From Purshia tridentata (lineage: Eukaryota; Streptophyta; Magnoliopsida; Rosales; Rosaceae), in the NCBI GenBank assembly GCA_003254885.1, contig QANT01000139.1:1-64000 (forward strand): 64,000 nt of DNA, given 5' to 3'. This document shows, piece by piece, positions 1 through 12,962 of this stretch. The notes beneath the pieces are model-generated. The model was not told the DNA's origin, ran no database searches, and was given only the letters and a program-made list of their open reading frames with translations. Made by a program: the position numbers and the translations under genes. How positions within the stretch are numbered: the stretch's first letter is position 1; every line of letters begins with the position of its first letter.

Positions 1-702
1 TGATGTGTAATGGAAAGCTTTTCCTATAATTTGTTCGACAGTCTCATGTATAGAATGCTATTTTGCTTACCACAAAAAAGTGGTAGCGAGCAAAATCTTT
101 TTATTATATATATATATATATATATAAAATCATATAAAGGCATAAGACCTATAATACATATTGATTAATTGTAATAGAAGAATAGAATTGGGCCAAATAC
201 CTCTTCTTGTGGTTTGTTTCCAGCCTTCATTTTGCTCCATTTTAAGGAAATGTATATTTTCTCAACAAAAAACCAATAACTAACACATCATATATCGATA
301 TATATTAATAATTATTATATGTGTGGTCAATTGTCAGCCATCAGTTTTCATGCAAGGTTCGTTACATTTAACAACCATTAATGAGAAAATAAATTGAATA
401 ATTGATGCTAGCAACATCCATCAAACTCCAAGTCTATAATTTCATATGGCTGCGTCATCATAGAATTCAATTAAGCTCATGATGAAATAGTCCATGCATT
501 GAACTGGTGGTAGAAGACATTGTTCAACAAGAAACGACAGCAGATTTGGAACGTTTACAACAAAGCGACACGAATCATACATGGTGAGGTGACGCTTATA
601 TGGAACATACAAAACGACTGCCGTTTTATAAAAACCAAAACAAAAAACGGTTTCTTAAATTCGAAAGCCTCAGAAATTCAGTTGACACTTGAGCGTATTC
701 AA
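1..702. other. Upstream spacer of first gene
   Basis: No gene is visible. The stretch is AT-rich and holds a TA microsatellite at about 105-126. The last few hundred bases should contain the promoter and 5' leader of the coiled-coil gene that starts at 717. An apparent open frame crossing 520-810 overlaps the first exon of that gene in another frame and has no recognisable protein features. Confidence 0.6.
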
Positions 703-714
703 ATTCCCGCCAAA
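703..714. promoter_or_regulatory. E2F-type site next to the ATG
   Basis: ATTCCCGCCAAA, reverse complement TTTGGCGGGAAT, matches the classical E2F/DP consensus (WTTSSCSS) on both strands. It ends two bases before the start codon at 717, so it lies in the leader or core promoter. In plants such sites mark S-phase, DNA-repair and chromatin genes. Function here is inferred from the motif alone. Confidence 0.5.
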
Positions 715-716
715 AC

Positions 717-2784
717 ATGGGGAGCCATCGGAGATCATCATCTGAGAAGACGTCAGCGGCGGAGCTCCGATCGAAACTCAGAAGAGTCGTGTGTGGCCAC
801 GAGCAAATGAAGAACGCATTCCACCAACTGAAATCTCAGATCGAAATCGGTCTCCTCGAAGTACGTAATTTCTCTTAAATGTTCGTGAACCTCTTTAATT
901 CTGACTGTGCAGTGGATTCAAAATTTCAAACTGATATTTTCTGAAACTAATCACAAATTAATCGTTATCTGTAAACATGGAGGCCGAAGATGTCTTCACG
1001 TCTCTGGCAATTCCTTTGATGAAGCTCGTGGGTCTCAAGACGATGGAGATGGCAAATGAGGGCAGATTCGCCACCTTCATCGTCCAAACAAACACCGATT
1101 CACCTTATCAGGTTTTGATTTCCAGAAAATTCGATCTCTACCTTATTTTATTGTTTTTTTCCTGATGATTTTTGAAAAATTAAAATATAAATTTTTCCAG
1201 AGTTTCGGTACGGGCGGAGTCGGATCTGGATCGTCCGGTCGGAACCGTCACTCGGTGATGGAAGAGATCAACGCTGTGAAAGCCGCCATGGCAGGCAAGC
1301 TTGTGATGGAGAATCAAAAGCAGCAGCTGATTCAACTGGTTCGCATCCTCAAACAAATTGAATCTCAAATCAACACTCGCCAGAACCACATGCTCGAAAC
1401 CCTCAATCACCGTCGTATTTCCCTTCACAAGTTCTTCCAAAGAGCAATTGCCTGCTTATCCACCGTTGAACCCGTTGACCACCACGCGTTCCAGATCACA
1501 GTGCTGAAGCTCCTCCAAGCCACGTTTAACGAGGTGGGTGCGGTGCTGGAGTCGGTGGAGACCGACGTGGAGGACCTGGTGCAGGACTTGGCTGAGCAGA
1601 TGTGCGATCCAATGGTGGACTATGTGGAGGGGGTTAAGGCTGATTTGAGCAATGGGGCTTGCGTGGGCTTGTTGGGGGTTGTGAAGGAGATGGAGAGGGT
1701 GGCGAGAGAGGTGAGGGTTGAGTTGGAGGCGGCGAGGAATAAGGCCATGGTTGCAGAAGCGAGCAGAGTTGAGGCTCTGAGGAGGCTGCGTGAAGCTGAA
1801 GACAGAGAGAGCAAATTGAAAGAAAACCTCAAGTTCTTGCCAAACCCCAATAAGGCATGTAGCAAACTGACCCAACATTTTGCTCCACATAAGGTAGGTA
1901 CCTTGGTCCTTGCATGAACAAATTTTTCAATGTTGGATATATATTGCTCTGATTAGGAGAAGTGATATTGCAAACATAATACATTCCTCAATAGAAATTG
2001 TCAACTAATTTGGTGAACTACTTGATGAAATGCAGCATTTTCCTTATTTAGATTGAATCATCTACAAGTAATGCTAGATGGACTACATTGATGACTTGAT
2101 AACACTAGCAATGCCATGATTTAAATGGGGTAGGCTGAAGTTTCAAACTGTGAGAGAGGCTGAGCCTGAAGGGTGGGTTGGGATTTGTGAGCTACAAAAT
2201 TTAGTTAGGAATTGTTTTTCTATGATGGTTCTGCCCATGTGTGACAAACTAACAAATGATATGTTAATTAAGTTTATTACAATAATTGATGTAGTAAGTA
2301 TATATGCTAGTTAACATGATTTGAAAATGTGGTCCTTTAACATTTTTCATAATCTACTCCACTTAGAATATGTACTCCTTGTTACTGATTTCGATACCCT
2401 GATCTCCAATTTTCAAGATCAAACAAACTCTGCGAGATTACATACTTGAAACTACTGCATCATCTGTTTTTCTTGTAGGTGAAGTTTTTAGGCATGGAGA
2501 AAGATCAAGCAAACGATGAGAAGCTGTTGTGGGAGCAACTGGAAAAGAAAAGAAAGTATCAAACACCAGAGAGTCCACTTGGACCCAGAGAACTGCTTAT
2601 TCCCTCGGAGTCCAACAAGAAGCGCCAAAAACCAACAATGGTAAAGCCATCAGTAACTAGGACATATTCATTGCGTCCAAGGACCCCACGTTTGGATGCT
2701 CTTATACCCTTGGGCTCATCGCCATCTGTGACAATTCAGCAAGTAGTATCACTCAAGCAAATCTCTCCCAAAATGCATGCTTAA
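717..2784 (+). CDS. Unrecognised coiled-coil protein, 423 aa
   Basis: Four exons joined in phase 0: 717-860, 983-1111, 1201-1893 and 2479-2784, all GT-AG, giving 423 residues. I do not recognise the family. The start was chosen because it opens a continuous frame into exon 2 and follows an E2F-type site. The protein begins MGSHRRSSSEKTSAAELRSK, is mainly helical in the middle (about residues 110-300, with heptad-like Leu/Ile spacing and a charged Arg/Glu/Ala-rich coil near 250-300) and ends in a basic, Pro/Ser-rich tail with a TRTYSLRPRTPR stretch that could bind DNA or act as a nuclear signal. No signal peptide or membrane segment is seen. A nuclear role in replication, repair or division would fit the E2F site, but that is inference. 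The exon structure is well supported; the function is open. Confidence 0.75.
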
Positions 2785-3304
2785 AAGGTATATAGATTTT
2801 GCTGCTGATTTCAGGTTCAATGGGTAAGGATCTGGACTTGTCCAATAAACATGTATAAACCATTTCTTGTTTTACGTTTGTGTGCTGTTTTTGTCTCTTT
2901 ACAACTTTAGTAGAGCCTAAGAGGCTAGGAGACATGATGAAAAGTAGACTACTTTGGTGCTGCTGTAGTGGTTTAATTAGAGAGCTTGGATTAGGAGTTG
3001 AAGATGTTGGACCTGGAAAAACTTTAATATTGCAACATGTATATTTTATATAATATCTACCATTGATGATGGGGAAGCGTGTGGGGTGTGTGGATCAAAA
3101 CCCACCCATGCCTAACCAATATTATTTCTCGAGGTTCTATATAGACTAGAAGTACTATTTGATTATTTCTTTATTATGTTTGAGAATTGTAATGTACATG
3201 CTGCCAGCAGTATTATGGTGCCAAAATAAGGATTTTAAATCTGTGTTTTAGATTTAAATGACTTGGTAATGTATGTGTCAGTTTTTTACTTATTGCAAAA
3301 AAAT

Positions 3305-3798
3305 AAAATAGAAAATAAGATGTAATAAATTTACATGAAATGAGTTTATATAGTTTTTATCTCACAATAAATAATCAATGACTAATATGTGCTGAGTTGT
3401 TATTAAAATATGAGCGTATATATCCGTTAGATGTAAATTTTTCTGGTTTATAAAATACAACCACATCATTTGAGACACGAACTGTAAAATCATTATATAC
3501 AACTATATCATTATATCAATGTCTCATATAATGAGTTTCTCAAATTTCAGTAAAATAGAAAATAAGATGTAATAAATTTACATGAAATAAGTTTATATAA
3601 TTTTTATCTCACAATAAATAATCAAATGACTAATTTGTGATGAGTTGTTATTAAAATATGAGTGTATATATCCGTTAGATGTAAATTTTTCTGATTTATA
3701 AAATACAACCACATCATTTGAGACACGAACTGTAAAATCATTATATACAACCATATCATTATATCAGTGTCTCATATAATGAGTTTCTCAAATTTCAG
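3305..3798. repeat. 247-bp direct tandem duplication
   Basis: Two head-to-tail copies, about 3305-3551 and 3552-3798. Both begin AAAATAGAAAATAAGATGTA and end at GAGTTTCTCAAATTTCAG, with only scattered single-base differences, so the duplication is young. No coding potential. Confidence 0.85.
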
Positions 3799-3809
3799 TA
3801 AAAAATGTA

Positions 3810-4720
3810 AAACCAGGCAGAAGAAAGGACAAACATGTCATTTGAAAACGCATTCTTTGGTGGAAAATTAAGATACAGAGTGGATAGTAGATGGTGAAGT
3901 AGGTGCCATTGCCATACTCACATGAGTCATGAGAAAGGATGTTTTATGTGTGGTTTCACAAATTAAGTACTCTTATTGAATGGCACCTTGCCCTTATTTT
4001 AATTTTGTTGGTCTGGCTTGTGCTTGTCCCTATTTTCTCACTCTTTTCTTGGCTTTTTTTATAGTTTCTTTTGTTTTCTTTACATTTTCATTTTGTCTTA
4101 GTAAATATTATTCATACACCAAGTTGACCATTACTTGACTCCTAATTTGAGGGGATTTCGATGTTTTTCTTTCTGGAATGGATTTCATGATTTTATTCCC
4201 CTTTTTGAGTTTGGACAGAAATAATTTACTAGCGGACAATGAAGCATAATGCACTCTTTTGTTGTTTTAATTTTTTATTGCTAGTCTCTAGTAGTGTTTC
4301 TAACTTTCTTTATATAAAAAAACCTAGCGGCAACTGGCAAATTGCATTAAGCGATTGGTAGATAGATGGTTAACCAATAAAATATGCAAAAGAAAAGATG
4401 GAAATTTGCAGCACACCCAGTTTTAAGAATTAAACCAGAGTCCTGGAGGACCTGGACACATGTCATTTGGCGATGCTTTCTTGGGTGGAAAGTTTGAAAC
4501 CTCTGACTGGAGTCTGTATGCGACAGTGGAGTGGGAACCAACCAACCATGCATGACGAACGGTGTCTGGTGTGGTTTCACAAATTAAATTCCCAGCTTGT
4601 CCTCGTGTGTTCTCTTCTCTCTTTTGCTTTTTTCTTTTCTTTTCTTTTCTTTTCCATCAATCAAAGATGGTAAAGTTTAGTCTTAAACCAGCTGACCATT
4701 ATTAATACCCTCGTAAATGC
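3810..4720. repeat. Older diverged duplication, about 620-bp spacing
   Basis: Two related segments near 3810-4150 and 4430-4720 share in the same order ACATGTCATTTG, a TTGG-TGGAAA block, GTGTGGTTTCACAAATTAA and TTGACCATTA / CTGACCATTA. Between the matches they are diverged and differ by insertions. This looks like an old direct duplication of noncoding DNA. Confidence 0.45.
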
Positions 4721-6325
4721 CACTTTTTGATACGAAATTCTAGACTTTTTATATGTATTTCATTTTTCCATTTGAGAAGATATTAGACAAAACTAAATTT
4801 GCGGACAGTGAAAAAAATAGTATGTAGCTTTAATTTCCAATAATGCCCATGCAAAGTATTACACTGCCATTTCAAAGTAATTTGCTTTATTCTATTGCTA
4901 AGTACTTATAATTCTCACAAAAATTGACCCATGAAACTAAGTAAGCAAAAAGTCAATATTTCTTGATAATCATCTCTTTAAACATATACATCTGTTCACC
5001 ATGGAAAATGGAAAAATGAGTTTCTTTCCACCTTACAAATTTTCAAAATACCTAATGGAATTAACTATTGTACCTCTCATTGATTATAACTTTTACATGT
5101 GTAGTAGACTTTAATCAATTACATCATAATAATCTCATTCATTTTGACAAAATATGACTATAGTCATATGTAAGGGTGATATTACTAAATGAGTGAACTA
5201 TATATTAGGAATTCAAAGGGCAAAGGAACTATAGCAGTTCAACCATTCTCGATTGAGGCATTAAAATATTTGTTTATCATAAAAAACAAGTATTATATGA
5301 TAAATTTTCTCAAATTATAAACAAAAAGAAAAAATGACCCGTAAATCGATTTATTTAATACACAAAACAAACATATGACATAAGCACAAATGGGCCGCTG
5401 GGCCTACATCTTAGTTATCATGTTTAACACAAGCATAATACGATTATGCTTGGCTCGAAATCCCAAATGAACTTAATTTATCAATTTGACACCTCTAATC
5501 CAAAACATTACAAGTATCAATAGCTTTAAGGTGATAGTAGGTCAAGTAAATGCTATTTGAATATGCATTATTTACACAACAAGTTGTATTTTCTCAACAT
5601 AATTAGAATTTTAGTTCCCAGATAATAGGGCTAAACCGATAATGATAACATTGTCTGAAATAACAACACATACTTTAACGAACAAAAATTAATTTAGTTT
5701 TACTAAAGTTTATAAGCAATCATAACGTTACCTACTAAGTCGTGGTTTAAGTAACAACTTAAACTGATAAGCAAACATAATTCATAAATTCTCATTGTTA
5801 ATTAAAGATAATCAATTTGGTAAAGGTTGTTCCTCACCCATATGCTAAAGTGTTTAATGTACATACATCATCAACAAAAGGGGGAAAAAATAGTAAATAC
5901 TAAATTACATCACTTGCTTATAGGAAATACAATGGAAAAATAATAAAACAAGAAGGAAACAAGGGCATTGTCGTCATTACCGGCACTAAATTACTATTAT
6001 CATTGCATAACTGTAAATTATTATTATTATTTTTGTAATGAAATTATATTTTATCTTTCGCATGTGGCAGATTTGGAGAAACAGGCATGGCCACAATCAG
6101 GCAGATCAAGCGCGAAACATATGGAAACGAGTCGAAAGCGGGATGGCCCCAAAATTTAAATCAGTCAACCAAAATACTTTTGCTTGACTTATCGCGCTGT
6201 CGACCAATCATTGCTCGACCCGTACCAACTTCACGTAAACGTTTGTGCTCTAGATTGCATCCAAATTTCAAAGCCAATCCGACTCTTTTCAAATACCCGC
6301 CGTCTCCTCACATCTCCCTCTAATC

Positions 6326-6331
6326 TATAAA
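6326..6331 (+). promoter_or_regulatory. Candidate TATA box of the VIM gene
   Basis: TATAAA sits 138 bases before the ATG at 6469 and is followed by a CT/CA-rich leader typical of plant transcripts. A weak E2F-like core (TACCCGCC) lies about 30 bases upstream, at 6294-6301. Confidence 0.4.
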
Positions 6332-6468
6332 GTCGGAGCATTTCTCAGACTACTTTCTCCCCAAACAAACACACCACACACACTCTCTCTCAACGTCTTT
6401 CACTCGCATTGTCTCTCAGTCTCGCGGCGCATTAATCTCTGTCCCATCTAACGTACGCCGCTCTCCCC

Positions 6469-9365
6469 ATGGCGCACGTTAGCCAACAACTGCCGTGTGA
6501 CGGAGATGGAGTGTGCATGCTCTGCAAAACGACGCCGTCTGAAGAAGAGAAGCTGACCTGCAAGACCTGCGTCACTCCGTGGCACGCGAGCTGCCTCTCG
6601 ACCCGACCCGAGTCGCTGGCCTCCACTCTCCAGTGGGAGTGCCCGGACTGCACCTCACTCTCCGGCGACGTTCCGGTTGGTCCCACCGTGAGCTATGCCG
6701 CCTCCGGCGACCTGATCGCGGCGGTTCGAGCTATCGAGGCGGATGCAACGCTGACGGAGCAGCAGAAGGCGAAGAAGCGACAGGAGCTGATGAGCGGAAA
6801 GGCTCAGCCGGAGGAGGAAGATGAAAATGGAGCCGCCGGAGCCGGTGGCCGGAAGGGAACGAAGGACGTCTTGGACGTTCTCGACGGGATTTTCAACTGC
6901 TCCTTCTGTATGCAGCTACCGGAGAGACCTGTAACGGTTCGTACAGTTCTTCTTCATCTTTTATTATTATTAGTATTTTTATAAAGTATTTCTTTAGTTT
7001 GGTTGTTGGATGTTGATAGTGATTGTCGGACTTTTCTCTGGATTAGGTTTTAGCTTTCGCTGCTTTCTCTTCAACGACATTTAATTTCCAACCTGTTTTT
7101 TGCGTTTTTTCTTTTTGTCATTATAGAACGTTTAATCGTTTGCTCAATCGCCTTAAAGTCTTTTCTTTTCTTTATTTTGTCCCCGTTTGTTTATTATATT
7201 TTGTGTTTTCTAAGTGAATTTAATTTGTTTATGGGTATTCGAGTAGGCGTAAGGGCGTTTTGATGTCATTTTCATTTTGTTTTTTCTTTCAAAATTTTTC
7301 ACTTTTTAATGTTGAAAACTCGCTATTAATTTATCGGGTTTGGGTTTCCGACCATGGAATGCTTTGTTTATGCTTTTGGATTCGTCGTGCTCGTCTGCTC
7401 TGTCTGATTAAAAATATAGTTGAGGAAGTGTGTTGATAGTGTTTTCTCTGATTGAATGACTCTGTTTTTTGTGCTGACTATTTTACCCAAATATTTTTGG
7501 GTTTTTTTTTCGCTTCAAAATGATTTTCGCTCTTTATGCTTGTGGAGTCGCAATACTTTACTTTTACTCTTATCTTCCCAAGTTTCATATAATCTCTTTA
7601 GTTTCTTAAAATGCAGTTTGGGTTCGTTTAGTAAGTCCAAATATGGAATTTAACTTATTCTTCTTTGGCTTTTGTGTTTCCGTCTTAAAATGCTAGATGT
7701 TTGTTTTTGTATCGCACCATTTGTGTTGTTTTCTTCGCTTTTTGTTCCCCCTGATCCTGTATTTGAGGCCATGTGGTCCTATCATTTACTTAATGCTCTC
7801 CTCTGATGGCGCTCTACCCTTTTTGGCCTCACTTTTGAACCTTTTTTTCTTTATTTAATATATTTCTTTCTTTGTTGTCAATTTGATTTTACATTACTAC
7901 TTCCTCTGCGTTCTTGTCTGTCTTAATAGGGTTTGCAAATGTTGTTATCATTTACTTTACTAATGCGCCAGTTAGGGGAAAATGAGTTTATGCTAACTGG
8001 AAGCTGCATTCCATATTTTGATCCGATGTATGGACATTATAATTGGTACACATACTTTGGTCGTATTGATTGTAGTCTGCATGGGTGTTTTTGCTATGTA
8101 TATATGAGTTTATGTTTAAGCTTAGACTAAGCAACTGCCTGTATTGGCAAATTGGGATTGAAAAATTTGGTCTCTAGATAATTGATGTTTTCTGGCTTCA
8201 AACATGCTTTCTTCTTTCATACTGTTTGTGTCTTTGTCTATAAGATGTGAAATAAGAGTCAGCATTAAATTATTAATATGATATTGTTTTTTGCCTTCAT
8301 TTCCAGACACCATGTGGCCACAACTTCTGCCTGAAGTGTTTCCAGAAATGGGTTGGACAAGGGAAGCGTACCTGTGCAAAGTGTCGTCATGGCATTCCTC
8401 ACAAAATGGCAAGTCAACCCCGCATCAACTCTTCACTTGTAGTTGCCATACGTATGGCAAAGATGTCAAAATCAAGTGTTACTGGGATGCCTGCTAAGGT
8501 TTACCATTTTCTACAAAACCAAGACAGGCCTGACAAAGCGTTCACCACAGAGCGGGCACAGAAAACTGGGAAAGCAAATGCTGCAAGTGGCAAAATATTT
8601 GTTACTATTCCGTCTGATCATTTTGGGCCTATAACTGCTGAAAATGATCCAGAGAGAAATCAAGGTGTGCTGGTGGGGGAATGTTGGGAGGATAGGCTGG
8701 AATGTCGTCAATGGGGTGCACACTTTCCCCATGTTTCTGGTATAGCTGGACAGTCTAATCATGGTGCACAGTCAGTGGTGCTTTCTGGAGGGTACCTTGA
8801 TGATGAGGATCATGGAGAGTGGTTCTTATACACAGGAAGGTTTGTCACTGGATCCACCACTTCAATTGTGCCTTCTATTCCATTTCTCTATTAAGTTTTT
8901 GATGTGTTTTTACCTCTGTAACCTGATAACATTGGTAATACTTTGTTTTAGTCATTCATATAAGATCAGGCATTGTTGACGTTTGTGGCTTCAACTTGAG
9001 TATTTATTGGGATCACAAGCTATTGGTGATTAACAATATATTCCCAATTGATATTCACATATGCATTTTCTTTTTCTATCTAGTTCCTGTTCCTACCATG
9101 AGAAGTTTTAATATCTTTCTGTTAATCTTCTTTCTCATCAAGCATCTTATATTTTATGGTCAATTTATCTTTTTCTTTTTGGTTTATCTAAATTTTTTTT
9201 TTCTGCTTTGTGGACATGGGTGTGCATGACAGTGGTGGAAGGGATTTGAGTGGGAACAAGCGAACAAACAAGGCTCAGTCTTTTGATCAGAAATTTGAAA
9301 AATTTAACAAGGCACTTCAAGTTAGTTGCCAGAAGGGTTATCCTGTACGGGTGGTAAGGTAAATA

Positions 9366-9402
<37 letters not shown>

Positions 9403-10437
9403 GTCTTTGTCTCGCTCCATATGTGTCTTTTTTTCCTCATAATCATTAATATTCTCAACTTTTTGAACTTTGCAAAGAACAAACTGTTTTTGCGAGTAGA
9501 TGTACTGTGTTAGACTTGATGGCTAATTTTGTTTGACACTTTTTTATTAGTGATCATATTATTCCTATTGTTTGATGTCTTTTCTTCGTTGCCTCAGTTT
9601 AATCTCAATTATAATGTGTTCAACTCTTTGTGTGTGTTCGGCGTTCAGATTAATATGTATTGAGTATTTTCCCTTCCATTTGATAATTAGGTCTCATAAG
9701 GAGAAGCGCTCCTCGTATGCCCCTGAGAAAGGTTTGCGGTATGATGGAGTCTATAGAATAGAAAAATGTTGGACAAAGGTTGGAATCCAGGTAAATATGT
9801 TCTACCCAGATGTGGAAGATGGGTATCTATATTTTCCTGAACAGCTTTGCTAATAATGTTTTTGCTCAATTAGGGTTTCAAGGTCTGCCGGTATCTTTTT
9901 GTCAGATGTGACAATGAACCTGCACCATGGACGAGGTTTGTTTTAGCTTCTTTTTACATGATTTATTAAGAGAACCTTTTGCTAGATCTTTCCAACTTGA
10001 ACTGCAGTGATGAACATGGGGATCGGCCTAGACCTTTACCTACTATTCCTGAGCTGAAGAAAGCCACAGATATAACAGAGAGGAAGGGAAGTCCATCATG
10101 GGACTTTGAAGTACGTTAGTTTATTTTTACTGGCTTTGAAATATTTGGTTTAGCTGCCTTCATAGTAATTGGAGTTGGCAGCCCTTTTTTCTTCGAACAT
10201 TTTGTGGCCACTGGCTAGTGCCTACACAGTGCATGCTAATTGTGAGCAACTGTGCCCTTATATTAATATCCGGATTTTCTTAAATTTGTATTAGGAGAAA
10301 GATGATTGCTGGAAGTGGATAAAGCATCCACCCATCAGCCGAAAACCTGTTCAAACATTAAATCCTGGTGAACGAAAAAGGTCAAGGAAAGCAATGAGGA
10401 AAGCACAAAACATGTCTGTCCGAGAGAGGCTCTTGAA

Positions 10438-10486
<49 letters not shown>

Positions 10487-11969
10487 CCTTCCTCCTTCTC
10501 CCTGCCTACCTCCCTCCTCTTATCTTTTTGTCTATTGTACAGATACACTCATTTTTTTAATCTTAGTTACTTATCCTTTGGTGTGGCACTTAAGTTGGTG
10601 TACTTCAAAACCCTATAAATTGCAATATTTTACGTTTTGGTAAGAAAGTTGGCATGGTTAATGTAAAACCATTTAGAAAAGAAGAAAAATAGGGAAGTTG
10701 GCTGATGGTTGTAGTTACAGACTTGAGTTAATTTAGACTCAATCAACAAGTTATATTGTTAAGCTTGTTTAAGTTGTTGGTAGATTGTAAGGTAATTAAC
10801 CTGTTTTTTTGTGTTAGATATTACATTTCATGCTAACATTGCTATATGTCCATCTGCAGAATTCAGCTGCCTTATTTGCCGGCAGGTAATGACTCAACCA
10901 ATAACCACGCCTTGTGCTCATAACTTCTGCAAGTCGTGTTTAGAAGGTGCTTTTGCTGGTAAGAGTTTGCTGAGAGAAAGAAACAGAGGTGGGCGGACTC
11001 TTCGATCACAAAAGAATGTCATGACCTGCCCTTCTTGTCCAACTGATATCTCTGATTTTCTTCAGAATCCTCAGGTTTGTCACTTGTGCAATTTGCTTGT
11101 AATTTCTTAGGAAGATTATAGACTGCCTGCAGGAAAACTGTGGCTGCAATTTTCTTCTTTTGTCTTCTTGACAACCAAAAAAATTTTACCTTTATGGAAT
11201 TTCATCTTTCTTAATTTTCATGCAATAATCTCCATCAACAAATGGAAATGAATTTTACATTAGCTCATTGGATTGAAACTGACAGGTGAATAGAGAGTTA
11301 ATGGATGCAATTGAATCCCTAAAATCTAAGACAGAAGAGGAAGAGAATGTGGATTCAACTGAGGAGTCAAGTGAAGAACTGGATAATTCTGACAATGAAG
11401 CCAATGCTGAAATTTCTGAAGAATCAGGCATGAATGATGTTGTGCAGAAGCCACCGACAAAATGTGAGCCCAAAAGGGGTCCCAAACGTCTGAAAGTTGA
11501 TGCTGGTAGCTCATCTAAGACTGATGATGGGGAGATAAATGGAATACCTGCGAACCAGACTGATGGTTTGATTGGAGATTCTGAAGGGGGCAATAAGTCA
11601 CCAGCTCCAATTGCAAAACGTGGGAAGAAAGCAACAGCTGGTACTGGTGTTGGAGCAAAGACCAGAGGAGGGAAGAGAGCTCAAGAAGCATTGGAGGAAG
11701 GAGATGGTTCACCATCAAGTCCTCTGCATGTGAAGTCTGATGAGGAGGTAAATGAAATACCTGCAAACCAGACTGATGGTGTGAATGGAGATTCTGAAGG
11801 GAGCGACAAGTCACCGGCTCCAGTTGCAAAACATGGGAAGAAAGCTGCTGCTGGGGGAGTCATTGGAGCAAAGACCACAGGGAGGAAGAGAGCTCAGGAA
11901 GCATTGGATGAAGGAAATGGTTCACCATCAAGTCCTCTGCATGTGAAATCTGATGAGGATTTTGAATGA
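6469..11969 (+). CDS. VIM1: VIM/ORTH E3 ubiquitin ligase (PHD-RING-SRA-RING)
   Basis: Plant UHRF1-like protein that binds methylated and hemimethylated DNA and keeps CG methylation at heterochromatin. Nine exons, all GT-AG: 6469-6936, 8307-8839, 9233-9358, 9691-9790, 9874-9935, 10008-10110, 10295-10439, 10860-11074, 11286-11969; 811 residues. PHD finger about 16-61 (CMLC, CKTC, HASC, CPDC). First RING about 144-184, split by intron 1 at PVT/TPCGHNFC. SRA/YDG domain about 257-440 (FGPI, GVLVGECWEDR, GAHFPHVSGI, YDGVYRIEKCW). Second RING about 513-575 (FSCLICRQV, TPCAHNFCKSC, CPSC). The tail is acidic and basic by turns and carries two 71-residue repeats, making the protein roughly 170 residues longer than Arabidopsis VIM1 (about 645). 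Which VIM paralogue this is cannot be fixed from sequence alone; the family is certain. Confidence 0.95.
9371..9401. repeat. CT microsatellite in VIM intron 3
   Basis: About 31 bases of TC repeats, starting 12 bases after the end of exon 3 (9358). Confidence 0.9.
10441..10482. repeat. CT microsatellite abutting the VIM exon 7 donor
   Basis: About 42 bases of pure TC repeat followed by a degenerate CCT/TCC tract. It starts one base into intron 7, so the donor reads AAAG/GTCTCTCT, a poor match to the plant consensus. Exon 7 must end at 10439, because G plus AA from exon 8 rebuilds the conserved LLKEFSC junction into the second RING. Confidence 0.85.
11532..11957 (+). repeat. In-frame 213-bp tandem duplication in VIM exon 9
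   Basis: Copies 11532-11744 and 11745-11957, period exactly 213 bp (71 codons), residues about 667-737 and 738-808. Each copy runs from an IPANQTDG motif through DSEG, KSPAP, a basic GKKA-to-GAKT block, KRAQEAL and GSPSSPLHVKSDE. The copies differ by scattered substitutions that keep the frame, including the Ser-Pro and basic motifs. Confidence 0.9.
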
Positions 11970-12914
11970 TTGAACTGTATGGGTAGGAATGGGGAGCTTC
12001 AAGGTTTTTGGTGGATGGTTGCTGTGCAAGGTTCTTTTGAGGATTAGCATACCTTTTTTATGGCAGCGCAAGGTTCTTTTTGAGTATTAGCATACACAGG
12101 TTAATTGTAGTGCTCAACTGTCTATACACAGCTTGCTTGTTTCATGCCTCACAGTGTACTTGTAATGCTGAACAATGGGTGTTTTTTTATGTCAAGTTGT
12201 CAACGTAGTAATGTTTATCAGTCATGAAGTTCTTATGTTGTTTCAATGCTTTTGATTGTTGAGCTTAAAAATGCGCGTTGAAAGGCTTGTTCTGTTCCAT
12301 TGGTTTCATAAGCATTCATGCACTAATATAAATACGGAGAATAGACTGATTAAAGTAGAAATTGGAGGGAACAGATTTCCCTGTGTTCATTGTTTCCTTC
12401 ATTGGAATTGTTATTATACCTTCTTTTATAAGATTGCAAGTTAGATTTTATTCTTGAGAAAATAACTTGAGTTTAAAAAGTCTAAAGTTCGAATTCTCTT
12501 TTGATAGTTAACTAAAAAATAATATAATATAAGAATAACATTTGAAATTAAATTTAAAAGTGGATGAATGATGGATAAATAAAATAAAATAAAAATTATT
12601 TTTCTTTCTATGATATGAGATCAAATATAGGATAATCTTACATAGTATATCTCTCACACACATACACACAGTGGGGGTGGCAGTTCATCTTAAAGTTGAC
12701 ACGGACTCTCTCCCAGCCGTGGCCCAAGCCCAATTAGGTATATTGGTCCAGTTGAGTTTTGTCATGTCGTTTAGGATTGCTTCTCAAGTTTGGCCGACGA
12801 CTTTCCTCGCTTCTTTAACTTGATTTTGTAAAACTTGTCTGAGTGGCTAAAACCCTAAGCCAATTTTCCCTCAAACACACCCCAAAACTATCAGTACCAA
12901 ATTCTTCCTGTAAG

Positions 12915-12962
<48 letters not shown>

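Larger units (their letters stand above)
2785..6325. other. Spacer with duplications, no gene seen
   Basis: After the coiled-coil gene's 3' end there is no convincing coding sequence up to the VIM promoter. The stretch holds a 247-bp direct tandem duplication (3305-3798) and an older, diverged duplication with about 620-bp spacing (near 3810-4150 and 4430-4720), both annotated separately. The remainder is AT-rich. Confidence 0.6.
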
